From: Thiocapsa marina 5811 | GTDB lineage: Bacteria > Pseudomonadota > Gammaproteobacteria > Chromatiales > Chromatiaceae | Length of the DNA: 64,000 nt | Direction of reading: 5' to 3' | Assembly (NCBI RefSeq): GCF_000223985.1 | Contig: NZ_AFWV01000001.1 | Location: 310,001-374,000 of the forward strand | Part shown: positions 1 through 10,532 of the stretch, one piece after another | Numbering within the stretch: position 1 is the first letter of the stretch | Layout of the letters: the number at the start of each line of letters is the position of its first letter | Notes under the pieces: model-generated | The model's input: only the letters and a program-made list of their open reading frames with translations | The model's database searches: none | Told to the model about the DNA's origin: nothing | Position numbers and translations under genes: made by a program

Positions 1-249
1 ATCTTCGCCCTTCTTGCCGATCACCACGCCCGGACGCGCCGTGTGGATGGTGATATGCGCATTCTTCGCGGGGCGGTCGATCTGAATCCGACTCACCGAT
101 GCCTTGGCCAATTCCTTGCGAAGGAAGGAGCGCACCTCGATGTCGGTATTGAGGAAATTCGCATAGTCCTTCGACGTTGCGTACCACTTCGAGGTCCAGT
201 CCTTGACGATGCCAAGGCGGATGCCGGTCGGATGAACTTTCTGTCCCAT
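1..249 (-). CDS. rpsC: 30S ribosomal protein S3 (N-terminal part)
   Basis: This is the first 83 codons of ribosomal protein S3, a small-subunit head protein at the mRNA entry site; the rest lies beyond the left edge. The product begins [15 protein letters not shown], the typical S3 start, and runs into the KH-domain segment VVIGKKGE at the edge. It follows rplV by 10 bases in the usual S10-operon order (S10, L3, L4, L23, L2, S19, L22, S3). The truncation is caused by the window boundary and is not a biological break. Confidence 0.95.
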   Translation of the reverse strand, partial: MGQKVHPTGIRLGIVKDWTSKWYATSKDYANFLNTDIEVRSFLRKELAKASVSRIQIDRPAKNAHITIHTARPGVVIGKKGED

Positions 250-259
250 ACTGGTCCCC

Positions 260-598
260 TTAGCCTTCCGCGACGGTCAGCCGGATGTGGCTGGTGCGTT
301 TCATGATTCGATTCGCACGACCCTTGGCACGGGGGCGAATCCGCTTCATGGTCGGCCCCTCGTCCACCTGGATCGACGCGACCTTCAGCTCGTCGATGTC
401 GGCACCTTCGTTGTGCTCGGCATTGGCAACCGCCGACTCCAGAACCTTCTTGATGATCTGCGCACTTTTTTGGGTGCTGAAGGTCAAGGTGTTCAGGGCC
501 TCTTCGACGTCGCGCCCGCGGATCATGTCCGCGATCAGCCGGGCCTTTTGGGCCGAGACCCGTGCATATTTCAATGTTGCTTCGGCTCGCATCCCCAT
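260..598 (-). CDS. rplV: 50S ribosomal protein L22
   Basis: L22 lines the peptide exit tunnel of the large subunit. The 112-residue product matches the usual length of about 110 and carries the family segments [18 protein letters not shown] near the N-terminus and [17 protein letters not shown] near the C-terminus, which includes the tunnel beta-hairpin. The start is ATG at 598; a second Met two codons later (592) is also possible. It sits between rpsS and rpsC with gaps of 6 to 10 bases, so it is co-transcribed with the rest of the S10 operon. Confidence 0.97.
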   Translation of the reverse strand: MGMRAEATLKYARVSAQKARLIADMIRGRDVEEALNTLTFSTQKSAQIIKKVLESAVANAEHNEGADIDELKVASIQVDEGPTMKRIRPRAKGRANRIMKRTSHIRLTVAEG

Positions 599-604
599 CT
601 CCGG

Positions 605-883
605 CTAGCGCTTCTTCGCCTTACGGTCGGCGGCATGTCCCCGGTAGGTCCGGGTCAATGCAAACTCGCCGAGCTTGTGGCCGATCATGTTTTCGTTGAC
701 GAGCACCGGCACGTGCAGACGCCCGTTGTGGACCGCAATGGTCAACCCAACCATCTCGGGCAGCACCATGGAACGGCGCGACCAAGTCTTGATGGGGCGT
801 TTGCTGTTTTGCGCGACCGCCTCCTCGACCTTCTTGATCAGATGGTGGTCGACAAAGGGTCCTTTTCGAATCGAACGTGGCAC
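605..883 (-). CDS. rpsS: 30S ribosomal protein S19
   Basis: S19 binds 16S rRNA in the head of the small subunit together with S13. The 92-residue product opens [20 protein letters not shown] and contains the conserved [21 protein letters not shown] and [16 protein letters not shown] segments. The length equals that of other bacterial S19 proteins. The gene lies 6 bases upstream of rplV and 19 bases downstream of rplB in a single operon. Confidence 0.97.
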   Translation of the reverse strand: MPRSIRKGPFVDHHLIKKVEEAVAQNSKRPIKTWSRRSMVLPEMVGLTIAVHNGRLHVPVLVNENMIGHKLGEFALTRTYRGHAADRKAKKR

Positions 884-902
884 TTGCTCAACCTCGCCTT
901 GT

Positions 903-1730
903 TTACTTGCGTCCGCGACGTCGGACGATCATCGCGTCGGTCCGCTTGTTCTTACGCGTCTTGTGACCCTTGGTCGGTACGCCCCAAGGTGTCACCGGGT
1001 GGCGCCCGCCGGAGGTCCGGCCCTCGCCGCCGCCGTGCGGATGATCAACCGGGTTCATGACCACCCCGCGGACGGTCGGCCGTACACCCCGCCAGCGCGA
1101 CGCACCGGCTTTACCGAGCTTGCGCAGAGAGTTTTCGCTGTTGCCGACCTCGCCGATCACCGCGCGACAGTCGACGTGGATCTTGCGCATCTCCCCGGAG
1201 CGCAGGCGCAGCGTCGCGCTCTTGCCGTCGCGCGCCACCAACTGGGCCGAGCTCCCCGCAGCACGTGCGATCTGAGCACCCTTCCCGGGACGCATCTCGA
1301 TGCAATGCACCTGCGTGCCCACCGGGATATTGCGCAGCGGCATGCAGTTGCCGGCGCTGATCGGTGCGCCTTCGCCGGCCTCCACACGCCCGCCGACCAC
1401 AAGACCCTTCGGCGCGATGATGTAGGCGCGCTCGCCATCGGCATACTTCAAAAGGGCCAAATGTGCGGTCCGGTTCGGATCGTACTCGAGCCGCTCGACA
1501 ACCGCCGGAACGCCTTCCTTATTGCGCTTGAAGTCGACAAGGCGATAGTGCTGCTTGTGTCCGCCTCCCTGGTGGCGCACGGTGATGCGCCCGAGGTTGT
1601 TGCGTCCGCCATGCTTGGCCTTCTTCTCGAGGAGCGGCGCGTAGGGCGCACCCTTATGCAGCTCGGGGGACTGCACCTTGACGACGAAACGCCGCCCGGC
1701 CGAAGTCGGTTTGGTCTTTACGATTGCCAT
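903..1730 (-). CDS. rplB: 50S ribosomal protein L2
   Basis: L2 is needed for subunit association and peptidyl transferase function. The 275-residue product has the expected length, the N-terminal [17 protein letters not shown], the central [11 protein letters not shown] motif and the C-terminal [14 protein letters not shown] motif that contains the conserved histidine near the active centre. It follows rplW with a 32-base gap. No internal anomaly is visible. Confidence 0.98.
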   Translation of the reverse strand: MAIVKTKPTSAGRRFVVKVQSPELHKGAPYAPLLEKKAKHGGRNNLGRITVRHQGGGHKQHYRLVDFKRNKEGVPAVVERLEYDPNRTAHLALLKYADGERAYIIAPKGLVVGGRVEAGEGAPISAGNCMPLRNIPVGTQVHCIEMRPGKGAQIARAAGSSAQLVARDGKSATLRLRSGEMRKIHVDCRAVIGEVGNSENSLRKLGKAGASRWRGVRPTVRGVVMNPVDHPHGGGEGRTSGGRHPVTPWGVPTKGHKTRKNKRTDAMIVRRRGRK

Positions 1731-1762
1731 CTTGGTCTATCCGCTGCTGTGGGCCGGCCCGC

Positions 1763-2059
1763 TCAGGCGCCGCCGCCGAAGTCGATATCCTGGCCGGCTT
1801 CGAGACGCACATACGCCTTGCGCCAGTCGTTGCGCTTGCCGAGGCGCTGGCCGTGCCGCTTGTTTTTTCCTTTGACGTTAAGGACTTGGACCGCGTCCAC
1901 CTTGACGTCGAACAGGAGCTCGACGGCGCGCGCGATCTCTCGCTTGGTGGCATCGGTCGCAACACGGAAACCGTATTGACCGGCCAGGTCGGCGGCCCGG
2001 GTCGTCTTCTCGGAGACGAGCGGCGCCAACAGGACGTTCATGAGACGCTCGTTGTTCAT
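1763..2059 (-). CDS. rplW: 50S ribosomal protein L23
   Basis: L23 sits at the tunnel exit and docks trigger factor and SRP. The 98-residue product starts [20 protein letters not shown] and contains [13 protein letters not shown]-type residues ([11 protein letters not shown]) in the extended loop. The start codon overlaps the 3' end of rplD (rplD stop at 2056, rplW start at 2059), so the two are translationally coupled as in most bacteria. Confidence 0.97.
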   Translation of the reverse strand: MNNERLMNVLLAPLVSEKTTRAADLAGQYGFRVATDATKREIARAVELLFDVKVDAVQVLNVKGKNKRHGQRLGKRNDWRKAYVRLEAGQDIDFGGGA

Positions 2060-2667
2060 GCCAACCGCTCCTCCAGGTGCTTCACTGCCGCCTCGGTGGC
2101 GAGCACGGTGTCGAACGCAACCATACTGACCGGGTCGACGTCCTGAACGGCGATCACGTCGACCTTCGGGATGTTGCGCGATGCCAAGTAAAGGTTGTCG
2201 TCGAGCCCGTCGGTCAGGATGAGCACGTCCGTAAGCTCATGGCGCTTCAGCAGCGCCAGCAAATCCTTGGTCTTCGGGGCCTCCAAACGCAGATCGTCGA
2301 CGACGACCAAGCGTTCCTGGCGGACCAGCTCCGAAAGGATCGAGCGCACGGCGCCGCGATACATCTTGCGGTTGACCTTCTGGCTGTAGTCCTGCGGCTT
2401 CGCGGCGAAGGTCACGCCGCCCGAGCGCCAGATCGGGCTGCGCGAGCTGCCTGCCCGTGCCCGACCGGTGCCTTTCTGACGCCACGGCTTGGCGCCGCCG
2501 CCGGAGACCTCGGCACGGGTCTTCTGGGCCCGAGTCCCGGCGCGCGCGCCGGCCATATAGGCGTTCACGACCTGATGAATCAGACCGGGTTTGTAATCGA
2601 CGCCGAAGACGGTGTCCGCAACCTGCAGACTGGACCCGCCGGCATCGTTTCGTATCGTGAGCTCCAT
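2056..2667 (-). CDS. rplD: 50S ribosomal protein L4
   Basis: L4 is an early assembly protein with a tunnel-reaching loop. The 203-residue product shows the loop signature [20 protein letters not shown] followed by [12 protein letters not shown], and the C-terminal globular part [20 protein letters not shown]. Length is normal. In E. coli L4 represses its own S10 operon through a leader in front of rpsJ. Here tuf abuts rpsJ, so no such leader is present at that place. Confidence 0.97.
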   Translation of the reverse strand: MELTIRNDAGGSSLQVADTVFGVDYKPGLIHQVVNAYMAGARAGTRAQKTRAEVSGGGAKPWRQKGTGRARAGSSRSPIWRSGGVTFAAKPQDYSQKVNRKMYRGAVRSILSELVRQERLVVVDDLRLEAPKTKDLLALLKRHELTDVLILTDGLDDNLYLASRNIPKVDVIAVQDVDPVSMVAFDTVLATEAAVKHLEERLA

Positions 2668-2673
2668 GAGTGC

Positions 2674-3324
2674 TTAACCCTTGTTCTTGTGCTTCACGGA
2701 CGGCAACACGACCAGACGACCGCCGGTCGGACCGGGAACGCCGCCGCGCACCAGCAGAAGCTGACGATCGGCGTCGACACGCACGACCTCGAGGTTCTGC
2801 GTGCAGCGATTGGCCGCGCCGAGGTGGCCCGCCATTTTCTTGCCCTTGAAGACGCGACCCGGCGATTGGTTCTGCCCGATCGAACCCGGGGCGCGATGCG
2901 AGAGCGAGTTGCCGTGCGTCGCATCCTGGCCGGCGAAGTGATGCCGCTTGATCGCACCCGCGAAGCCGCGACCCTTGGTCACGCCGCGCACGTCGACCTT
3001 CTGCCCGGGGGCAAAGATGTCGACCGTAATCTCCGATCCGACGGCGAGATCGGCGCCTTCGCCGTTCTCGAGGCGAAACTCGCGCAGGCACTCGCCGGCT
3101 TCGACGCCCGCCTTGGAATAGTGGCCGGCCATCGGCTTGGTGACGCGCGAAGCCCTCCGATTCCCGAAGGCGACCTGAATCGCACTGTAGCCGTCAGTCT
3201 CGGCAGACTTGACCTGGCTGACCCGGTTCGGCTGCACCTCGATGACGGTGACAGGGATACTGTCTCCGCCTTCGCTGAACAGCCGGGTCATGCCGGCCTT
3301 ACGCCCAATCAATCCGATCGCCAT
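2674..3324 (-). CDS. rplC: 50S ribosomal protein L3
   Basis: L3 binds near the peptidyl transferase centre. The 216-residue product begins [20 protein letters not shown] and contains [21 protein letters not shown] and the [22 protein letters not shown] block, which is the diagnostic L3 pattern and includes the glutamine that PrmB methylates in other bacteria. It lies 10 bases downstream of rpsJ and 6 bases upstream of rplD. Confidence 0.97.
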   Translation of the reverse strand: MAIGLIGRKAGMTRLFSEGGDSIPVTVIEVQPNRVSQVKSAETDGYSAIQVAFGNRRASRVTKPMAGHYSKAGVEAGECLREFRLENGEGADLAVGSEITVDIFAPGQKVDVRGVTKGRGFAGAIKRHHFAGQDATHGNSLSHRAPGSIGQNQSPGRVFKGKKMAGHLGAANRCTQNLEVVRVDADRQLLLVRGGVPGPTGGRLVVLPSVKHKNKG

Positions 3325-3334
3325 GGGTTCGTCC

Positions 3335-3646
3335 TCAGCTCAACTTAATCTGGACGTCGACGCCCGCGGCCAGATCCAATTTCATCAGTGCGTCGACCGT
3401 CTTGTCGGTCGGGTCGACGATATCCATCAGGCGCTTGTGCGTGCGCAGCTCGTACTGGTCGCGCGCGTCCTTGTTGACGTGCGGCGAAACCAGAATGGTG
3501 AAGCGCTCCTTCTTCGACGGAAGCGGCACCGGACCCCGCACCTGCGCGCCCGTGCGCTTGGCGGTATCGACGATTTCGCGGGCCGATTGATCGATCAAGC
3601 GATGGTCAAACGCCTTCAAGCGAATACGGATTCTCTGGTTATTCAT
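3335..3646 (-). CDS. rpsJ: 30S ribosomal protein S10
   Basis: S10 is a small-subunit head protein and the NusG/NusB partner in transcription-translation coupling. The start is taken at ATG 3646, giving a 103-residue product [19 protein letters not shown], the standard length; a longer in-frame reading upstream lies inside tuf and is discarded. Conserved segments are [19 protein letters not shown] and [20 protein letters not shown]. The tuf stop at 3651 leaves a gap of only four bases, so rpsJ is probably expressed from the tRNA-tuf promoter. Confidence 0.97.
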   Translation of the reverse strand: MNNQRIRIRLKAFDHRLIDQSAREIVDTAKRTGAQVRGPVPLPSKKERFTILVSPHVNKDARDQYELRTHKRLMDIVDPTDKTVDALMKLDLAAGVDVQIKLS

Positions 3647-3650
3647 GCCT

Positions 3651-4841
3651 TTACTCGATGATCTTCGCGACGACGCCGGCACCGACGGTGCGGCCGCCTT
3701 CGCGCACTGCAAAGCGCAACCCTTCTTCCATGGCGATCGGCGCAATCAGCTTGATCGTCATCTTCACGTTGTCTCCGGGCATCACCATCTCGATACCCTC
3801 GGGCAGCTCGCAGGCGCCGGTCACGTCGGTGGTGCGGAAGTAGAACTGCGGACGGTAGCCGTTGAAGAACGGGGTGTGACGTCCGCCCTCTTCCTTGCTC
3901 AGCACGTACACCTCGGCTTCGAAATGGGTGTGCGGGTTGATCGACTTGGGCTTGGCCAACACCTGGCCGCGCTCCACGTCTTCACGCTTGGTGCCGCGCA
4001 GCAGCACGCCGACGTTGTCGCCCGCCTGCCCCTGATCGAGCAGCTTGCGGAACATCTCCACACCCGTGCAGGTGGTCTTCACGGTGTCCTTGATGCCGAC
4101 GATCTCCACCTCTTCGCCGACCTTCACGATGCCGCGCTCGATGCGTCCGGTCACCACGGTGCCGCGACCGGAGATCGAGAAGACGTCCTCGATCGGCATC
4201 AGGAACGCACCGTCCACCGCACGCTCGGGCTGCGGGATGTAGCTGTCGAGCGCCTCCATCAGGCGGTCGATCGACTGGGTGCCGATCTCGGAGTCGTCGC
4301 CTTCCAGCGCCAGCTTCGCCGAACCGGTCACGATCGGGGTGTCGTCGCCGGGGAAGTCGTAGCTCGAGAGCAGCTCGCGCACTTCCATCTCCACCAGCTC
4401 GAGCAGCTCGGCGTCGTCCACCATGTCGGCCTTGTTCAGGTACACCACGATGTAGGGCACGCCGACCTGACGCGACAGCAGGATGTGCTCGCGCGTCTGC
4501 GGCATCGGGCCGTCCGCCGCGCTCACCACCAGGATCGCACCGTCCATCTGCGCCGCACCCGTGATCATGTTCTTCACGTAGTCGGCGTGGCCGGGGCAGT
4601 CCACGTGGGCGTAGTGACGGTTCTTCGTCTCGTACTCCACGTGCGCCGTGGCGATCGTGATCCCGCGCTCGCGCTCTTCCGGGGCATTGTCGATCTGGTC
4701 GTAGGCACGCGCCTCACCGCCGAATTGCTTCGCCTGGTAGGTCGTGATCGCCGCCGTCAAGGTCGTCTTGCCGTGGTCGACGTGACCGATCGTGCCGACG
4801 TTCACGTGTGGCTTGCTGCGCTCGAATTTTGCTTTGGACAT
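3651..4841 (-). CDS. tuf: Elongation factor Tu
   Basis: EF-Tu delivers aminoacyl-tRNA to the ribosome. The start is ATG 4841 ([19 protein letters not shown]), giving 396 residues; an upstream in-frame extension would run through tRNA-Thr and is rejected. The G1 loop GHVDHGKTT, switch residues RGITI, G3 DCPGHADY and G4 NKADM are all intact. The gene follows tRNA-Tyr, tRNA-Gly and tRNA-Thr, the context of tufB in gammaproteobacteria. Yet it runs directly into rpsJ, the context of tufA. A recombination between two tuf copies would explain this hybrid position. Confidence 0.98.
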   Translation of the reverse strand: MSKAKFERSKPHVNVGTIGHVDHGKTTLTAAITTYQAKQFGGEARAYDQIDNAPEERERGITIATAHVEYETKNRHYAHVDCPGHADYVKNMITGAAQMDGAILVVSAADGPMPQTREHILLSRQVGVPYIVVYLNKADMVDDAELLELVEMEVRELLSSYDFPGDDTPIVTGSAKLALEGDDSEIGTQSIDRLMEALDSYIPQPERAVDGAFLMPIEDVFSISGRGTVVTGRIERGIVKVGEEVEIVGIKDTVKTTCTGVEMFRKLLDQGQAGDNVGVLLRGTKREDVERGQVLAKPKSINPHTHFEAEVYVLSKEEGGRHTPFFNGYRPQFYFRTTDVTGACELPEGIEMVMPGDNVKMTIKLIAPIAMEEGLRFAVREGGRTVGAGVVAKIIE

Positions 4842-4936
4842 GAACGGCTCCCCGCATGGTTCAAATCGACAAGTCGCGCCGGACGCTGACGATACGACGA
4901 TCCAAGACCGACGACTGATTCTCGAAAAACGTAAAG

Positions 4937-5012
4937 TGGAGCCCATGACCGGAGTCGAACCGGTGACCTCACCCTTACCAAGGGTGTGCTCTACCAACTG
5001 AGCTACATGGGC
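4937..5012 (-). tRNA. tRNA-Thr (GGT anticodon)
   Basis: Read on the minus strand, a complete cloverleaf starts GCCCATGTAGCTCAG. The anticodon stem encloses a loop with GGT, the T-arm contains GGTTCGACTCC and the acceptor stem GCCCATG/CATGGGC is perfect. The CCA end is encoded. It is the last tRNA before tuf. Confidence 0.96.
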
Positions 5013-5035
5013 AATCGCAAAGCACACTCAATCAA

Positions 5036-5109
<74 letters not shown>

Positions 5110-5277
5110 AGGGCTTTCGCACCCGACAAGGACCGTCCCGGCCGAGATCGGCCCCCGAGGCCGCAACCGCCTAGACCTCGCTCTCTGCCGGATCGGAACG
5201 CCGGAGGATACCGTCTACGGCCGCCGCAATGCGGCCATGGCGCCGGGCCTCGAAGATACCTTGAACCGCCTTAAATC

Positions 5278-5362
5278 TGGTGGAGGGGGGAGGATTCGAA
5301 CCTCCGAAGGCTGAGCCGTCAGATTTACAGTCTGATCCCTTTGACCGCTCGGGAACCCCTCC
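5278..5362 (-). tRNA. tRNA-Tyr (GTA anticodon)
   Basis: Class II cloverleaf with a long variable arm on the minus strand: GGAGGGGTTCCCGAGCGG start, anticodon GTA in loop CTGTAAA, T-arm GGTTCGAATCC and encoded CCA. It is the first gene of the tRNA-tuf-S10 transcription unit. About 170 bases without a gene separate it from tRNA-Gly. Confidence 0.96.
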
Positions 5363-5376
5363 GTAAAGAGCGACGC

Positions 5377-5405
5377 AGTATATGGGGGCAAAAGACCAGC
5401 GTCAA
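5377..5405 (-). promoter_or_regulatory. sigma-70 promoter of the tRNA-tuf-S10 operon
   Basis: On the minus strand TTGACG (5400-5405), a 17-base spacer and TATACT (5377-5382) form a near-consensus promoter. Transcription would start just before tRNA-Tyr. The bases after the -10 box (GCGTCGC) are GC-rich, the kind of discriminator linked to stringent control of stable-RNA promoters. Confidence 0.8.
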
Positions 5406-5595
5406 GCCGATATAGAGGACCCCGGCGACAGGGCGCATCGCGCGGCGGCCCCGAATGACAATCGGGTGCATGCGCCCGGGCCGGGCAGATATACAATAGT
5501 CCACCCGGGCGCGGAGCGCGGCGCTGTTCGCCGCGCCCGCGCCCGACAACCCCGATCCCCTTGGATCCGAACGAAAACGCCCGGAGACAAAAAGA

Positions 5596-6933
5596 ATGGA
5601 CGTTACGATTTTTGGCAGCGGTTACGTTGGACTGGTCACTGGCGTATGCCTTGCGGAGGTCGGCAATCGCGTCCTTTGCATCGATGTCGACCCCGCGAAA
5701 ATCGCGCTGCTCAACAGCGGAGGCGTGCCCATTTACGAGCCGGGACTCGACGAGCTGATCAAACAGAACCGCGAAGCCGGCCGGCTGACCTTCTCCACCG
5801 ATCCGGAGGAAGGGGTGCGGCACGGACTTTTCCAATTCATCGCGGTCGGCACACCGCCGGACGAAGACGGCTCGGCCGACCTTCAATACGTCCTCGCAGT
5901 CGCACGCAGCATCGGCGAGCACATGGACAGCTACCGCATCCTGGTCAACAAATCGACGGTACCCGTCGGCACTGCGGACAAGGTCGCCGCGGCGGTTCGC
6001 GAAGCGCAGTCCGCACGTGACGTTGCGGTGGAATTCGACGTCGTCTCCAATCCCGAGTTCCTGAAGGAGGGCGCGGCGATCGACGACTTCATGCGCCCGG
6101 ATCGCATCATCGTCGGCACGGACAACCCGCGCACCGGCGAATTGCTGCGTGCGCTCTATGCCCCGTTCAATCGCAACCATGACCGCGTCATGGTGATGGA
6201 CGTGCGCTCGGCCGAGCTGACCAAATATGCGGCCAACGCCATGCTGGCGACCAAGATCAGCTTCATGAACGAGCTGTCGAACATCGCCGAAGCGGTCGGC
6301 GCAGACATCGAAAAGGTCCGCGTCGGCATCGGCTCGGATCCGCGCATCGGCTATCAGTTCATCTACCCCGGCTGCGGCTACGGCGGCTCCTGCTTCCCGA
6401 AGGATGTGCGCGCGCTCGAGCGTACCGCGCGCAGCCTAGGATACGACCCGGAGCTGCTGCATGCCGTCGAGGCCGTAAACTTCCGGCAGAAGGACCTCTT
6501 GTTCAAAAAGATCTCCGAGTATTTCAAAGGAGATCTCGCGGGCCGAACCATCGCCGTCTGGGGACTTTCGTTCAAACCCAACACCGACGACATGCGCGAG
6601 GCATCGAGTCGCGTCTTGATTGAATCACTCTGGGCCGCGGGGGCGAAAGTCCGTGCATTCGACCCTGTCGCCATGCCCGAAACGAACCGCATCTATGGCG
6701 AACGCACCGACATGGTCTTGGCCGACGACGCGATGTCGGCGCTCGACGGGGCGGACGCCCTCGCGGTCCTGACCGAGTGGTCGCAGTTCCGAAGCCCCGA
6801 CTTCCGAACGATCAAGGACAAACTGAAGGCCGGCGTCATCTTCGACGGACGCAATATCTTCGATCCCGGGCAGATCAGCGCCGCGGGCCTGCATTACGTA
6901 TCAATCGGGAGGGCGCCGGTGCTTGCACGGTAA
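5596..6933 (+). CDS. ugd: UDP-glucose 6-dehydrogenase
   Basis: This cytoplasmic enzyme oxidises UDP-glucose to UDP-glucuronate with two NAD, feeding capsule, LPS or exopolysaccharide synthesis. The 445-residue protein starts [16 protein letters not shown], the N-terminal Rossmann motif GxGxxG. The catalytic cysteine is in [13 protein letters not shown]. The C-terminal NAD/UDP-binding part has [16 protein letters not shown]. Related GDP-mannose dehydrogenases share the fold, so the substrate is assigned by overall pattern. It is transcribed divergently from the tRNA-tuf unit and convergent with the porin gene. No other polysaccharide gene is adjacent. Confidence 0.93.
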   Translation: MDVTIFGSGYVGLVTGVCLAEVGNRVLCIDVDPAKIALLNSGGVPIYEPGLDELIKQNREAGRLTFSTDPEEGVRHGLFQFIAVGTPPDEDGSADLQYVLAVARSIGEHMDSYRILVNKSTVPVGTADKVAAAVREAQSARDVAVEFDVVSNPEFLKEGAAIDDFMRPDRIIVGTDNPRTGELLRALYAPFNRNHDRVMVMDVRSAELTKYAANAMLATKISFMNELSNIAEAVGADIEKVRVGIGSDPRIGYQFIYPGCGYGGSCFPKDVRALERTARSLGYDPELLHAVEAVNFRQKDLLFKKISEYFKGDLAGRTIAVWGLSFKPNTDDMREASSRVLIESLWAAGAKVRAFDPVAMPETNRIYGERTDMVLADDAMSALDGADALAVLTEWSQFRSPDFRTIKDKLKAGVIFDGRNIFDPGQISAAGLHYVSIGRAPVLAR

Positions 6934-7018
6934 CACCCAGGCGGCGTCTCGCCGCGCCGCCCGGACCTGCGCAGGAACAAATCGCGCGGACCGCCGGGTT
7001 GCCGATAGTGCCGCCTGT

Positions 7019-7050
7019 GAACGGTCGCCCGGTATACCGGGCGACTGTTC
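7019..7050. terminator. Palindrome between convergent genes, probable terminator
   Basis: A 32-base inverted repeat, perfect over its central 22 bases (GTCGCCCGGTA and its complement), with a single mismatch further out. It lies between the ends of ugd (plus) and the porin gene (minus). There is no long T-run on either side, so the termination role is inferred from position and stem strength. Confidence 0.55.
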
Positions 7051-7060
7051 GGGGTCGATG

Positions 7061-8560
7061 TCAGAATCGGTGATTCCAACTGATCTGAATATCCATCTGC
7101 TGCATGTAGATCGAACCGGTCTGACCCTGAGTGATGCTGGGGCTCGTGCCGGACACCTCCTCCTCCGGCATATAGGAGAAGGCAAACGCGAACTCATCCG
7201 TCTCCGTGACACGGTAAGCCGCGCCAACGGTCAAGTGCCAGCGGATAGTCGCCGGGGTCAGAATATTGAACAGAGCCTGCCGGCCGGGAGCGAATTCGGA
7301 GTTGTAGCTCACGCCGCCCAGTAGGGTCAGTTTGTCGTTCGGCTCGTAACGCAATCCGAGCTTGAAGACATCCATGCTATCCCACCCGAAACCGAGCCCA
7401 TCAGCTCCACCGAGACAGAACGCCGGCTTGGGCGAATCGGTAAAGCAGGGCGACAGATCCTTGTCGCTGGAATTGGCGATCGCCGAAATCTCGTCGTAAA
7501 AAATGTGCTGGTAGTCGAAGGCCAGGGTCACATTCGGCTTTACCTTGTAGGCAACCCCGAGATTGAACATGGCCGGAATATCGAACTCCCCACCGTCCGC
7601 GAACAATCCTTTGTATTTATCGAACTTGCTCATCCAAGTCTTCGTTCGATAAGACATGCCAAGTGCTAATTGATCGTTAACCTCCCCATACCAGCCGAAA
7701 TGCAGGCCCGCGCCGTAGGACCAGTCCGTACCATTGTTGCTCACGTCGTCCGGATTCACCGACGCGGCGCGGAAAGGCTCCAAGCCGTTGGCCTTGAAGC
7801 TCTGAATCGCGAAGACAGGGGCAACACCGACAGACTGTTTTCCGTTGCCGATCTTGTACGTGTACGGGATCTCAATAAACAACTGTTCAAGGTTGACCCC
7901 GGTAGAGGTCGTCGCCGTCAGGTAACCATTGGGATTGGCGTTGTTGCCGTCCGGTGGAGGCGGTACGCTCGCATCCGTTACAGGCATCGGGGGGTTCGTC
8001 TGCGTAAAGAGGAGTCCGCCAGGGCTCGCTATGGTGCCGGGCGGCGGCGTCATGCCCGACCCGATCGCCAGTTGATTGGGAGCGGCTGCAAAATTCTCCC
8101 AAACCGGGCGATCTTGATAGTCGGAGTTCATTCCTCCGTTGCCGAATACGCTAACACCGATCGTACTTTTTTCATTGATCTCGTAGTTGTAGCCGAAGCT
8201 CGGGATCAGGAACCAATCATTGTCGCTCTCGTATCGGCCCGGGGTGATGAAAGGGCCGGAGGGAAACCCCGAGTTGGGGTCGACTGAAATGTCGTTGTTA
8301 GCATCGTATCCGCGAGGCGAGGGACTAAAGAACGACACCCCGATATCCATGCTCTTGCCCACGAACGCCATCCCCGCGGGATTGGTCGCCGTGACCATTG
8401 TATCCTGAGGCAATGCGGTCGCCACGCCCGCCATGGCCTTGGACTTGGTTCCCCATCCGTGTGAAAAATATCCGTTCGTCGCCAATGCCAATGTCGGCAT
8501 AGATGCGCAAGCTATGACTGCGACTTTCAGCGGCCAACCGACCTTCGAGACTGTGTGCAT
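7061..8560 (-). CDS. FadL/OMPP1-family outer-membrane transport protein
   Basis: A 499-residue outer-membrane beta-barrel of the FadL/TodX family, whose members carry hydrophobic compounds such as long-chain fatty acids or aromatics across the outer membrane. The start at ATG 8560 follows a strong GGGGGAGGG ribosome site. A signal peptide of about 28 residues ends in LALA, and the mature N-terminus NGYFSHGWGTKSKAMAGVA...NPAGMAF is the family hallmark that plugs the barrel. The chain ends in an aromatic residue (NHRF), as expected for BAM-dependent assembly. The substrate cannot be told from sequence. The gene stands alone. Confidence 0.9.
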   Translation of the reverse strand: MHTVSKVGWPLKVAVIACASMPTLALATNGYFSHGWGTKSKAMAGVATALPQDTMVTATNPAGMAFVGKSMDIGVSFFSPSPRGYDANNDISVDPNSGFPSGPFITPGRYESDNDWFLIPSFGYNYEINEKSTIGVSVFGNGGMNSDYQDRPVWENFAAAPNQLAIGSGMTPPPGTIASPGGLLFTQTNPPMPVTDASVPPPPDGNNANPNGYLTATTSTGVNLEQLFIEIPYTYKIGNGKQSVGVAPVFAIQSFKANGLEPFRAASVNPDDVSNNGTDWSYGAGLHFGWYGEVNDQLALGMSYRTKTWMSKFDKYKGLFADGGEFDIPAMFNLGVAYKVKPNVTLAFDYQHIFYDEISAIANSSDKDLSPCFTDSPKPAFCLGGADGLGFGWDSMDVFKLGLRYEPNDKLTLLGGVSYNSEFAPGRQALFNILTPATIRWHLTVGAAYRVTETDEFAFAFSYMPEEEVSGTSPSITQGQTGSIYMQQMDIQISWNHRF

Positions 8561-9073
8561 ACTGCCCTCCCCCTTTGGCGTGCCGAATCCGAGCGGCACG
8601 TTTCGTATTGTATTTGTTGCGTTTGGAGCTCGGTGGAAAGTGATCCAAGCCTTCGGCAACAAAGCCTGATCTTCCGACCTTTCGATGCGTTCCGACATTG
8701 CTCAAGCGGATACCGGATGCGGGATCCAACCCCGCGCGACGGGATCGCTGTAGAAGGAAAAACCGATCGAAATGTTGCGTGAACACAACATGTATGGAAC
8801 CTACGAAGATCCAACTGAATCTTCGACCGGGGATTGCGCTTTGTCAATGCTGGATCGGCAACTCGTCACGAAATAACCCGCGAAAATCCTTCGCAGCGCA
8901 ATCGACGGGCCAGCAAACACCGTGCAGGCCGACAGAGCCTCTTCGCCGGGTTTGCCGAGGTTGGGGAGAAGCGAATGCGGGGCTCGGTCGCGGCGCGATC
9001 CGTTGCAGCGCATGCCAATCGCACCGAGAGCGTCGCGAACGGCGATTGACTGCACGCCGCCGGACTTGTCTCG
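8561..9073. other. Gene-free stretch upstream of the porin gene
   Basis: About 510 bases without a supported gene between the porin start and pth. It should hold the porin promoter. At 8772-8791 an inverted repeat ATGTTG-N8-CAACAT could be an operator. ychF, which usually follows pth in related bacteria, is not here. Confidence 0.5.
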
Positions 9074-9661
9074 CTAAGGCGCGGAGTGCAAGCGGTTCAT
9101 CGCCAAATGAAAGTGACCGGCGATCAGTTCCGGCAAGCTGCGCTCGGCGTCGTCCAGCACACTGTTGATCGCCTCGGATTCGTCCTTCGACGGGCGACCC
9201 AGAACATAGCCGACGACCTGCGCCTTATGGCCGGGATGCGAGATACCGATCCGCAGACGCCAAAAATCGGCACTTCCAAGCGCCGTGATGGTATCGCGCA
9301 TCCCGTTGTGGCCGGCATGCCCGCCGCCGCGCTTGAGCTTGACACGCCCGGCGGGGAGATCGAGCTCGTCATAGGCCACCAGGATTTGTTCCGGCGGAAT
9401 ATCGAAATAGCGGGCGACGGCCACGACCGAGCGGCCGCTGTGATTCATGTAGGTCATCGGCTTGAGCAGGCGCAGATCGGAGCCTGCGACGCCGACTCGA
9501 CAAAGCTGTCCTTGAAATTTCGGCTCGGCTCGGAAGGTCTCGCGAAAATCCGCAGCGATTCGGTCGACGAGCCAAAACCCGACGTTGTGACGTGTCGCCT
9601 CGTACTGATCGCCCGGATTACCGAGCCCGACGATCAAACGGATACCGGCGGGCTCGCTCAT
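9074..9661 (-). CDS. pth: Peptidyl-tRNA hydrolase
   Basis: Pth releases peptides from peptidyl-tRNA dropped by stalled ribosomes. The 195-residue protein (ATG at 9661; a TTG two codons upstream is less likely) has LIVGLGNPGDQYEATRHNVGF, which contains the catalytic histidine region, LLKPMTYMNHSG with the conserved Asn, and GGGHAGHNGMRDTI with the second conserved histidine and aspartate DELDLPAG before it. Length matches the E. coli enzyme. It follows rplY in the same orientation with a gap of about 180 bases. Confidence 0.96.
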   Translation of the reverse strand: MSEPAGIRLIVGLGNPGDQYEATRHNVGFWLVDRIAADFRETFRAEPKFQGQLCRVGVAGSDLRLLKPMTYMNHSGRSVVAVARYFDIPPEQILVAYDELDLPAGRVKLKRGGGHAGHNGMRDTITALGSADFWRLRIGISHPGHKAQVVGYVLGRPSKDESEAINSVLDDAERSLPELIAGHFHLAMNRLHSAP

Positions 9662-9838
9662 CGACAACGACCGATCGAAGGCCTGCTATCGCGCGTCGCG
9701 GGACGGCCCACACGGAATGTTTGCGCCGAGCATCGAAGGCCGGCAAGCCGGCCCTCGCACATCCGATGATCGTCGTCGGCCCCTCGTTCAGGGCGGCAAA
9801 TCCGCATGCTCGTCGTTCGCTCAGCGCATCCGCCGATG

Positions 9839-10453
9839 TCAGGCGCCTTCCTCTTCGCCCTCGCCTTCGGCCTCGTCGCCGCCGCCGCGCGGCCCGTAAA
9901 TCATGGCCACGGGTTCATCCGAATCCGGCGTATGCGCAAGACTGACACCCTCGGGCATCGGGATATCGGACAGGTGGATGATTTGACCGATCTCCAGATC
10001 GCCCATATCCACCGCGATGAACTCGGGAAGATCCTTCGGCAAACAGACGATCTCGAGCTCGGTGATGTTGTGGGACACCTGGCCGCCCATCTTCACGCCC
10101 TTGGAGCGTTCCTCGTTGATGAAATGCAGGGGCACACTCATGCGCAGCTTCTCGTCCTGAGTGATGCGTAGAAAGTCCACATGCTGCACGAAAGGCTTCG
10201 CGGGATGACGCTGCAGGTCCTTCAAAACGACCTTGACCGAGCGCTCCCCGATCTTCAGGTCAAGGACGTGCGAGTAGAATGCCTCGTGCTCGAGGTGCTT
10301 GAGCAGCTCGTTGTGGCCGACCGAGACCATCTCGGGCTCTTGATGACCACCGTAGACGATGGCGGGCACCTGCCCGGTGCGACGCAGGCGGCGGCTCGCA
10401 CCCGTTCCTGCAAGTGCGCGGGGCTGCGCGTTGATCTCGAAACTGACGCTCAT
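9839..10453 (-). CDS. rplY: 50S ribosomal protein L25/general stress protein Ctc
   Basis: L25 binds 5S rRNA. The 204-residue form has the N-terminal L25 domain (FEINAQPRALAGTGASRRLRRTGQVPAIVYGG) and a C-terminal TL5/CTC beta domain (about residues 100-190), so it is the long Ctc type, not the 94-residue enteric form. The tail is very acidic (GGGDEAEGEGEEEGA). It lies between prs and pth as in other gammaproteobacteria. Confidence 0.95.
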   Translation of the reverse strand: MSVSFEINAQPRALAGTGASRRLRRTGQVPAIVYGGHQEPEMVSVGHNELLKHLEHEAFYSHVLDLKIGERSVKVVLKDLQRHPAKPFVQHVDFLRITQDEKLRMSVPLHFINEERSKGVKMGGQVSHNITELEIVCLPKDLPEFIAVDMGDLEIGQIIHLSDIPMPEGVSLAHTPDSDEPVAMIYGPRGGGDEAEGEGEEEGA

Positions 10454-10532
10454 CGGCGTTCTCCGGTTGATGATGACAACAAAAACGCGCCCGATCCCGC
10501 GACCAGGACCGTGACGCTGGAATGGATGGATG